Part shown: positions 1 to 6,548 of the stretch, piece after piece
Layout: every line of letters starts with the position of its first letter
Numbering within the stretch: the first letter of the stretch is position 1
Origin: an uncultured Porphyromonas sp.
GTDB taxonomy: Bacteria > Bacteroidota > Bacteroidia > Bacteroidales > Porphyromonadaceae
NCBI RefSeq assembly: GCF_902489635.1
Contig: NZ_CABUAN010000053.1
Span: 1 to 11,149 of the forward strand
DNA length: 11,149 bases
Direction of reading: 5' to 3'
Notes under the pieces: model-generated
Told to the model about the DNA's origin: nothing
The model's database searches: none
What the model saw: only the letters and a program-made list of their open reading frames with translations
Translations under genes and position numbers: made by a program

Positions 1-68
1 TCGGCACCAACCGTTGCAGCGATAGTACCACCCTCACCAGCGGTAAAGGTGACGGCATGCTTGACGAT
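1..68 (-). repeat. Start of another A-type module, running off the window
   Basis: Bases 1-55 are identical to 277-331, the beginning of module A as read on the minus strand. The module therefore starts again directly after an A module, instead of the usual C. The joint reads KKL-IVKHAVTFTAGEGG: the end of an A module fused to the linker (VKH) that elsewhere follows module B. This shows the array continues to the left and that module order is not fixed. Confidence 0.85.
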
Positions 69-3000
69 GAGCTTCTTGAAGGTAGCCTCCACCTTGAGAT
101 CCTGGTCGCCTAGAGTGACGATGAGCTTATTGCCCTCGATCTTCGTATCGGCACCAGCGACGGCAGGCTTGCCATTGACCATCCATTGGTCTAGCTCATA
201 GCCCTCCTGAGGCGTAGCGGTAAAGGTAATGACCGCACCCTGCTCTACCTGATCGTTGCTCTCGATAGCCTTAGCCTCGGCACCAACCGTTGCAGCGATA
301 GTACCACCCTCACCAGCGGTAAAGGTGACGGTATGCTTGACAACTAGCTTATGGTACTTGACATCAATGACGGCGTTAGCTCGCAGTGTGATGCTGGCCT
401 TGAGGGTCTCAATATCAGCTACTGGGATTTCTTCACCATTGTTGGTCCATGCATCTAGGGCATAGCCATCCTTGACAGCAGCTTGAAACTCTACGAAGGT
501 GCCCTCTTTAATCTTGGCTTTGGGCTCTACAGCTACCTTACGACCACCATCGTAATAGTAGGCTTCGATAGTTCCCCACTCATTGTCTGGCTTGTAGTCG
601 ACCTCATACATCTGCTCCTTTTTGAAGGTGACTTTGACATCGGTCTTTGCCTTAATCTGCCACATGATATAAGGTCTTCCAGCGAGCAGGCTCTGTACCT
701 CACCATTGACAATCCATTGATCGACCTTGTAGCCCTGCTCTGTGTTTGGCTTCGCAGTAAAGCGCATGTAGTCATTCTCATTTACTTTTGAGCCACTAGG
801 TATGGTCGTACGACCATTGAAAGTAGCTCCAATGATATCTCCACCCTCACCAGCAGAGTAGGTAACCTCGTAGGTGACGGGTAGCTTCTTGAAGGTAGCC
901 TCGACCTTGAGGTCCTGGTCGCCTAGAGTGACGATGAGCTTATTGCCCTCGATCTTCGTATCGGCACCAGCGACGGCAGGCTTGCCATTGACCATCCATT
1001 GGTCTAGCTCATAGCCCTCCTGAGGCGTAGCGGTAAAGGTAATGACCGCACCCTGCTCTACCTGATCGTTGCTCTCGATAGCCTTAGCCTCGGCACCAAC
1101 CGTTGCAGCGATAGTACCACCCTCACCAGCGGTAAAGGTGACGGTATGCTTGACAACTAGCTTATGGTACTTGACATCAATGACGGCGTTAGCTCGCAGT
1201 GTGATGCTGGCCTTGAGGGTCTCAATATCAGCTACTGGGATTTCTTCACCATTGTTGGTCCATGCATCTAGGGCATAGCCATCCTTGACAGCAGCTTGAA
1301 ACTCTACGAAGGTGCCCTCTTTAATCTTGGCTTTGGGCTCTACAGCTACCTTACGACCACCATCGTAATAGTAGGCTTCGATAGTTCCCCACTCATTGTC
1401 TGGCTTGTAGTCGACCTCATACATCTGCTCCTTTTTGAAGGTGACTTTGACATCGGTCTTTGCCTTAATCTGCCACATGATATAAGGTCTTCCAGCGAGC
1501 AGGCTCTGTACCTCACCATTGACAATCCATTGATCGACCTTGTAGCCCTGCTCTGTGTTTGGCTTCGCAGTAAAGCGCATGTAGTCATTCTCATTTACTT
1601 TTGAGCCACTAGGTATGGTCGTACGACCATTGAAAGTAGCTCCAATGATATCTCCACCCTCACCAGCAGAGTAGGTAACCTCGTAGGTGACGGGTAGCTT
1701 CTTGAAGGTAGCCTCGACCTTGAGGTCCTGGTCGCCTAGAGTGACGATGAGCTTATTACCCTCGATCTTCGTGTCGGCACCAGCGACGGCGGGATTGCCA
1801 TTGACCATCCATTGGTCTAGCTCATAGCCCTCCTGAGGTGTAGCGGTAAAGGTAATAACTGCACCCTGCTCTACCTGATCGTTGCTCTGGATAGCCTTTG
1901 CATCAGTACCAACCGTTGCAGCGATAGTACCACCCTCACCAGCGATGTACTCGACAGTGTAAAGCTTTATGTCCTTGAGGAAGGAGACCTCGACATTGAG
2001 GTCCTTGTCAGCTTTTTGGATGATAGTGTTGCGCCCCTTGCCCTTTGCAAATGGCTCGCCATTGATCGTCCACTGATCTGTCTTGTAACCGCTCATAGGC
2101 TTAGCGTTGAACCGTAGCGCTACACCGTCATCGACAGTGCTGCCAGACTGTACCTCTGTACCATCAGATAGGAAGCACTGGAGCGTACCTCCCTCACCAG
2201 CTGTAAGCGTAATCTTGTGCCCTGCAGGAGCGGTACTCTTGAAGACGGCTCCGATGGTTACGTCTGCATCAGGCTCATACTTACAGCTATTGTCAGACAA
2301 CTTCATAATGAGATCATCATTCCGCTGTCCATTGAAGGTCCAATAGGAGAACTCGTATCCAGCCTTAGGCATAGCTGTGAGGAAGACAAACTTCCACTTA
2401 GGGACTTTGTTTTCTCCAGCCTGAAGAGATACATGATTATAGCTATCATCCTCATAATAGGCAGCTATGGTCCCCTCAGGAGACTCATTGGGGAGTGTTA
2501 CAATATAGCCCTCAAAAGGCGTGGCTGAAGCCTCAAAGTCTACCTTAATCTTTGTATCCTTACGAATTACAAAGGTCTGTCGAGAGCTGCCCTCTGATCC
2601 ACTTATAGCGACATCATCTTGGTACCACTTACCGATCTTTGCCCCCATATCAGGTATCGCATTCACTTCGAGCGTGATGTTCTTAGGTACGGCATCGCCG
2701 CTCTCTACATAAACGTCCTGTTCTTCTTGTTCGAATGGATCAAAGTCGACATAGAGTGCCGAGAGATGTCCTCCAGCGGAGCTCTCTAATGTGACGATAC
2801 ACTCTTCTGAGCTGCGGAGCCTTGTCGCAGACTGCTTCATAACGATGACGACATCAATGTCCTTTTGGGGCATCTCCATCTTCATTTTCTTGGCACCTCC
2901 ATAGGCCTCAGGCTCATGCTGGGCGAGCTCACCATTGACCATCCAGTGGTCGATCTCATAGCCAGCCTCTACAGTTGCCGTAAAGGTAAGCGGTGTGCCA

Positions 3001-3203
3001 GCAGGGAGCTTGCGTCCTGGGGTAACTACCACCTTGCCCTCAGAGGGTAAGTAGGTAACACATCTTAGGTCAGAGACACCCTTGGGTAGGGTGTAGCGGA
3101 CGGCATAAGTCGCTCCACTAGACTGACCACTTGCCTTACTGCCCCATCCTCCCAAGAGGAGAAGCAGGGCAAAGACAATCGGGTAAAGTATTCGTTTTGT
3201 CAT
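1..3203 (-). CDS. Large secreted protein of tandem InlB B-repeat-like modules (C-terminus beyond window)
   Basis: The reading frame opens with ATG at 3203 and stays open to base 1, giving 1067 codons with no stop, so the gene is partial. The N-terminus (MTKRILYPIVFALLLLLGG, then a small-residue stretch ending ASG before Gln) is a clear Sec signal peptide. The rest is about twelve modules of 85-100 residues. Each has a beta-rich pattern: a GEGG(T/D)I-type turn, a [F/L]xAxP..GY(E/K) segment, then W.(V/I)NG, ending in a V.V.F strand. This matches the divergent InlB B-repeat family (Flg_new_2-like), small beta domains common in bacterial surface proteins. The first four modules (3140 to about 1960) are diverged from each other; the rest are nearly identical copies. 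It lies 27 bp after the LRR gene and is probably co-transcribed with it. A T9SS sorting domain or other anchor would be expected past the left edge, but this is inference. A role in adhesion or ligand binding is likely; the ligand is unknown. Confidence 0.9.
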   Translation of the reverse strand, partial: MTKRILYPIVFALLLLLGGWGSKASGQSSGATYAVRYTLPKGVSDLRCVTYLPSEGKVVVTPGRKLPAGTPLTFTATVEAGYEIDHWMVNGELAQHEPEAYGGAKKMKMEMPQKDIDVVIVMKQSATRLRSSEECIVTLESSAGGHLSALYVDFDPFEQEEQDVYVESGDAVPKNITLEVNAIPDMGAKIGKWYQDDVAISGSEGSSRQTFVIRKDTKIKVDFEASATPFEGYIVTLPNESPEGTIAAYYEDDSYNHVSLQAGENKVPKWKFVFLTAMPKAGYEFSYWTFNGQRNDDLIMKLSDNSCKYEPDADVTIGAVFKSTAPAGHKITLTAGEGGTLQCFLSDGTEVQSGSTVDDGVALRFNAKPMSGYKTDQWTINGEPFAKGKGRNTIIQKADKDLNVEVSFLKDIKLYTVEYIAGEGGTIAATVGTDAKAIQSNDQVEQGAVITFTATPQEGYELDQWMVNGNPAVAGADTKIEGNKLIVTLGDQDLKVEATFKKLPVTYEVTYSAGEGGDIIGATFNGRTTIPSGSKVNENDYMRFTAKPNTEQGYKVDQWIVNGEVQSLLAGRPYIMWQIKAKTDVKVTFKKEQMYEVDYKPDNEWGTIEAYYYDGGRKVAVEPKAKIKEGTFVEFQAAVKDGYALDAWTNNGEEIPVADIETLKASITLRANAVIDVKYHKLVVKHTVTFTAGEGGTIAATVGAEAKAIESNDQVEQGAVITFTATPQEGYELDQWMVNGKPAVAGADTKIEGNKLIVTLGDQDLKVEATFKKLPVTYEVTYSAGEGGDIIGATFNGRTTIPSGSKVNENDYMRFTAKPNTEQGYKVDQWIVNGEVQSLLAGRPYIMWQIKAKTDVKVTFKKEQMYEVDYKPDNEWGTIEAYYYDGGRKVAVEPKAKIKEGTFVEFQAAVKDGYALDAWTNNGEEIPVADIETLKASITLRANAVIDVKYHKLVVKHTVTFTAGEGGTIAATVGAEAKAIESNDQVEQGAVITFTATPQEGYELDQWMVNGKPAVAGADTKIEGNKLIVTLGDQDLKVEATFKKLIVKHAVTFTAGEGGTIAATVGA
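69..881 (-). repeat. 813-bp in-frame tandem repeat unit, C-terminal copy
   Basis: This unit encodes 271 residues as three different InlB-like modules in protein order: C (881-612, 90 aa, starts PVTYEVTYSAGEGG), B (611-333, 93 aa, ends HKLVVKH) and A (332-69, 88 aa, ends VEATFKKL). It is the second copy in protein order. It differs from the other copy only at two bases near its end, at 90 (c versus g at 903) and 99 (a versus g at 912). The rest is identical by eye. Confidence 0.93.
882..1694 (-). repeat. 813-bp in-frame tandem repeat unit, N-terminal copy
   Basis: Second 271-codon unit with the same C-B-A module order, directly abutting the copy at 69-881. The longest exact match at the 813-bp offset runs from 100-944 to 913-1757 (845 bp), longer than the unit itself because it extends into the flanking A' module. 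Identity includes synonymous positions, so the duplication is recent or the copies are kept alike by gene conversion. Confidence 0.93.
1695..1958 (-). repeat. Diverged partial copy of the repeat (A' module)
   Basis: This 88-codon module is a near copy of module A (332-69 and 1145-882). It has a few amino-acid changes, such as Thr-Asp for Ala-Glu after ATVG, Gln for Glu in the AIQSND segment and Asn for Lys in the VNGNP segment, plus scattered synonymous changes (for example at 1758). It precedes the first full unit in the protein, so the array reads A'-C-B-A-C-B-A and then an A-like module. Confidence 0.88.
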
Positions 3204-3230
3204 AGATTATATTTGATTAAAAATTCAACT

Positions 3231-4799
3231 TCAGATGATGAGCTTACGGCTACTACTACCTATGCGCAGGATGAAGACACCTTTAGATAGAGGTATATAG
3301 CTGTCAGCTTGAGTAAGTGTAGTCTGTAAGATCTGTGTGCCATCTAGCGTGTAGATGGTGAGCGTCTTGTAGGGTAGCTCTGCTCCTCTGACCCTTATGC
3401 CAGCTCCCTCGACAAAGCACTGGTAAGGCTCCGTCTGAAGAGGAGCTTCGCATGCTCTGTGATCCCCCTCGTAGGGTATCCATGTGTGAGAGGAAGCATC
3501 CCACTGGGAGGGTTGCCATCTCTTAGCCTTAGCCTCAGCGACTTGCTTGGGACGCATTTGATTTGTCTCAGGTCTTACCGAGTCATCATAGATACCTAGT
3601 ATAGCTGTACTCTCAGACTCAGGGATCATCAGTAGCCCATCTACGATCTGCTGCACGAGCTCCTCTGATAGATGCCCCTGGCTACAGATGAAGGAGCGTA
3701 GTCTCGGCATAGTCCTAAAGCACATCTCCTCTACTTGATTGCCTGCAAAGCTTAGACGGGTAGCAATAGGTAGCTGATCCAGAAAGAGCGTTGATATCTT
3801 ACAGCTGTCAGCTACGATCTCTTCGATAGCTCCTCGCACTGTGATGGCTGGCTTATCTAGTATATACTGGATGCGCTCTCCATTGCGCCACTCCCCCTTG
3901 ACCCCTCGCATGAGGAGCTCCGTCCCCTCCTTGACTCGTATGGTGAAGGATATAGGCTCGCCGAGTTCTATCTCTGGATAAAAGGTCGTAAAGGACAGAT
4001 CCGAGCGATCTGCAGGGAGGCTGTTGTCATAGGGCTGGTAGATGTCACTACTAGTACGACACTTGACGGTCCATCCCTTAGCTTGTAGCTGGTTGATATG
4101 CTCCTGGGTGATGGTGTTCTGCTCGTAAGGATCCACCTTACTTAAGACCACGATGGAGCCTCGCTGTGCATTAGGTGTCAGATTGGGCAGATGAGCGATG
4201 AGGCTGTCTATCCCTTCGGACATAAACCTATTGGAGTAGATGAAGAGTTGGTTGAGGAAGGGACAATTAGCAAAGTCTAACGTGGAGATCATGTTGCCAC
4301 TACAATTGAGCGTGGAGAGCTGTGGACAGTTGCTTAGATCTAGTTGCTTGAGATAGTTATTGTCCACAAAGACCTGCTGTAGCTGCTCATTTAGCGTGAG
4401 GTCTAACTCCTTAATAAGATTGTTAGCACACTGGAGCTGCGCTAGATAGTCGCAGTAGTATAGGTTCAGCTTGCGTATCTTATTGTCATTGATCGCGAGC
4501 CACTCCAGCGACAAGGCGCGAGACAAATCTATGTCTGTAATGCCACACCCATTGGCGTTGAAGTCAGTGATCGGTCCTGTGAAAGTAATCTCTTGAGACT
4601 GGATCTCATAAGAGACATCCTCGGCTGGATCGTAGACACCCTTTAGTCCCTCGATGGTAATATCTCCATTGGCAATGATATTGAGAGTTATGGTTTCGCC
4701 TATCTTCTTGTCTGTGGTAATCTTGATGGCCTCGCGCTGCTGAGCAAAGCTTGTCAGCGGTAGAAGGAGTAAGACGAAGTAGAGTATATACTTGTGCAT
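3231..4799 (-). CDS. Secreted leucine-rich-repeat protein with T9SS type A-like C-terminal signal
   Basis: Predicted 522-residue exported protein. Residues 1-19 form a Sec signal peptide (MHKYILYFVLLLLPLTSFA, cleaved before QQ). After a beta segment (about 24-80), residues 87-191 hold five exact 21-residue leucine-rich repeats, best seen as LKQLDLSNCPQLSTLNCSGN; this repeat length is common in Bacteroidota surface proteins. The layout appears duplicated: residues 279-341 (LGEPISFTI..GVKGEW) resemble 33-93 (IGETITLNI..GLKGVY), and 382-434 resemble 197-247. The second half keeps only a decayed LRR part. The last 45 or so residues (LTIYTLDGTQI, then IPLSKGVFILRIG, ending RKLII) fit the type A sorting domain that directs cargo through the type IX secretion system, where it is normally removed and the protein attached to surface A-LPS. 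It resembles internalin-like LRR proteins of Porphyromonas in design; I do not claim orthology to a named gene. It starts 66 bp after the barrel gene. Confidence 0.92.
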   Translation of the reverse strand: MHKYILYFVLLLLPLTSFAQQREAIKITTDKKIGETITLNIIANGDITIEGLKGVYDPAEDVSYEIQSQEITFTGPITDFNANGCGITDIDLSRALSLEWLAINDNKIRKLNLYYCDYLAQLQCANNLIKELDLTLNEQLQQVFVDNNYLKQLDLSNCPQLSTLNCSGNMISTLDFANCPFLNQLFIYSNRFMSEGIDSLIAHLPNLTPNAQRGSIVVLSKVDPYEQNTITQEHINQLQAKGWTVKCRTSSDIYQPYDNSLPADRSDLSFTTFYPEIELGEPISFTIRVKEGTELLMRGVKGEWRNGERIQYILDKPAITVRGAIEEIVADSCKISTLFLDQLPIATRLSFAGNQVEEMCFRTMPRLRSFICSQGHLSEELVQQIVDGLLMIPESESTAILGIYDDSVRPETNQMRPKQVAEAKAKRWQPSQWDASSHTWIPYEGDHRACEAPLQTEPYQCFVEGAGIRVRGAELPYKTLTIYTLDGTQILQTTLTQADSYIPLSKGVFILRIGSSSRKLII

Positions 4800-4865
4800 A
4801 GCTTATAGTTGGTTTATCGGCTTAATAGTTGCTCTCCATAGGTATGACGCGCAGAAGCAAAGGAA

Positions 4866-6542
4866 TTAGATATGGTAAGTCAAGGAGAGGAGCACTCCGA
4901 AGGAGCGTGCCTGCTCCCCGATCAGCTCTGGGTGGCTAAATATACCCGAGGTAGTAGTCGGTCTACCCTCGTAGAGAGGTCGTCTTGTGCTTAGTCGATT
5001 AGGAGCGTAGAAGGCATCCACGCTTATGGTCATCGCTTGGCTACGTGGCAGTGGTATGGATAGCTGACCATGCCATCTAAGCTCTAGACCAGACTTGAGC
5101 TTACTCAGTAGAGGCAGGTAAGCTAGCTGGTAGTCGAGCTGATCCTTGTAGCCACGCTCCACGACATAGGTCGATGAGAGCGGTAGGCGATACGCCACGG
5201 AGAGAGCCGTGTAGAGACGATCGCTGTATCGATAGTCACAGCCCGCCCAGGGTCTCACGACACTATAGTCTATGTGATTAGAGCTCCCCTTGTAAAGCTC
5301 CTGATGATAGTGATAGCCCCCGCCGAGGGAGAGAGCTAGCTGATGTCTAGAAGAGAGGGGGATCTGGTAGCGTCCTCTGAGCTGAGCGTCGTAGTCTGCC
5401 TGCCGATAGGTCTGTCGCTGACCGATCTGGCGTAGATCTGTGATGGTGAGATGCTCTTGGTCTGGCTGATGGGTCGCATAGATATACTCGGTACCTAGAC
5501 GATGTAGTATGGTACTCTCTAGAGCCAAGGTACACCTGCCCCACCCCATACTACTGAGCAGTCTCACATTATTATTAAGGAGCCCGAAGAGCCCAGCAGC
5601 GGATGACTCTTCCGTCCGCATCTTGTAGAGTTGGTCAGAGAGTAAGAGCGTATAGTGAGGAGCTCCGAGCTCTCGCTGTCTACTCCTTAATAATAGGTCT
5701 ACCGCCACACCCCCCATATAGTGCATACGAGAGGTGCCAAAGAAGATTTTAGTATTCTGCACATCTACCATCCCAAAGCCGTACGTTAGCGGGAACTTGT
5801 CCTGCTGTGAGGGTTTCCAGAGCCATAAGTTCATATACTTACGATGATAGAGCGCATGTAGCGTAGCCGATAGATCTAGCGAGCTAAAGTGATGCTTGTA
5901 GCCTAGGGTCGCTTGGAGAGTACCAGTCGTATTGTAGACACGAGGGTCTTCGTACTTATAGGCTATCTCCCCAGCGAAGTGTAGCCCAGCACCCAGCTCT
6001 GAGGCACCTCGTCTGAGCGCATAGAGAGCGCCTGCGATATAATGCTCGTAGCGATAGTCACCGCCAGAAGTGTCAGCGACAAGGTATGGCAGGTAGTACT
6101 CAGGCTGTCGTATGGCTGAGTAGCCTATCGCTCCCTGATAGCCTAAACCTACAGAGACATAGCCACTGAGACGACCTCGATGCTTGAAGTTTGCCACACC
6201 CATCGCCACCAGCTCTCCAGCGATCTCTGTGGCTCCCTCGTAAGGAGCTCTGACCCCGTCCTGAGAGAGGTAGTTACTCCGTAGCCCCACGAGAGCATAC
6301 GTCGTGTCTTGCGGTATCTCCGTCGGGATTGTGTAGCGTACCTTAGCAAGCTTATCCTCAGCTCGTGGTGTGATCTCCTCATAGTACCTCTGGAGCGCAG
6401 AGCTATAGACCTCTCCTTGCCCTATGATAAAGGGGGAAGCGGGCGTCTGCGCCTTTGTGACCGCTACATAGCCGAGCAGTAATAAGCAAAGGGCGAAGCT
6501 ACGGATAGATAGAGAGGAGTGGGTAAAGGCGTGTAGATACAT
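4866..6542 (-). CDS. Outer-membrane beta-barrel protein, DUF6850-like
   Basis: Predicted 558-residue protein starting with ATG at 6542, six bases after the TonB receptor stop, so translation is probably coupled. Residues 1-31 form a signal peptide (hydrophobic SFALCLLLLGYVAV, then TKA before Gln). The mature protein has many alternating, aromatic and Arg/Tyr-rich segments, for example GRLSGYVSVGLGYQG near residue 145 and LALSLGGGYHYH near 410, and it ends on a short strand (LLSLTYHI), as outer-membrane barrels do. There is no plug domain and no enzyme motif. The pattern and the place next to a TonB receptor and a DUF4876-type lipoprotein match the DUF6850 family of Bacteroidota barrels, recognised from memory and context. 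Its role is unknown; it may be a partner channel or assembly partner of the receptor. It could also be described simply as a hypothetical porin-like protein. Confidence 0.85.
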   Translation of the reverse strand: MYLHAFTHSSLSIRSFALCLLLLGYVAVTKAQTPASPFIIGQGEVYSSALQRYYEEITPRAEDKLAKVRYTIPTEIPQDTTYALVGLRSNYLSQDGVRAPYEGATEIAGELVAMGVANFKHRGRLSGYVSVGLGYQGAIGYSAIRQPEYYLPYLVADTSGGDYRYEHYIAGALYALRRGASELGAGLHFAGEIAYKYEDPRVYNTTGTLQATLGYKHHFSSLDLSATLHALYHRKYMNLWLWKPSQQDKFPLTYGFGMVDVQNTKIFFGTSRMHYMGGVAVDLLLRSRQRELGAPHYTLLLSDQLYKMRTEESSAAGLFGLLNNNVRLLSSMGWGRCTLALESTILHRLGTEYIYATHQPDQEHLTITDLRQIGQRQTYRQADYDAQLRGRYQIPLSSRHQLALSLGGGYHYHQELYKGSSNHIDYSVVRPWAGCDYRYSDRLYTALSVAYRLPLSSTYVVERGYKDQLDYQLAYLPLLSKLKSGLELRWHGQLSIPLPRSQAMTISVDAFYAPNRLSTRRPLYEGRPTTTSGIFSHPELIGEQARSFGVLLSLTYHI

Positions 6543-6548
6543 AGTGTG

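Noticed and set aside
256..1604. Plus-strand open frames at 256-465, 483-791, 1069-1278 and 1296-1604 repeated as identical pairs
   Set aside because: They are shadows of the 813-bp repeat in the minus-strand gene; their duplication only reflects the DNA repeat.
1..1757. CRISPR array or mobile element as explanation of the long repeats
   Set aside because: The repeat is 813 bp, in frame and coding, with no spacers, transposase or terminal inverted repeats; it is a domain repeat.
4858..4883. Possible internal promoter before the LRR gene (TTCCTTTG on the minus strand)
   Set aside because: The -7 box has a mismatch (TT for TA) and the only TTG upstream is 15 nt away, outside the usual 19-21 nt.
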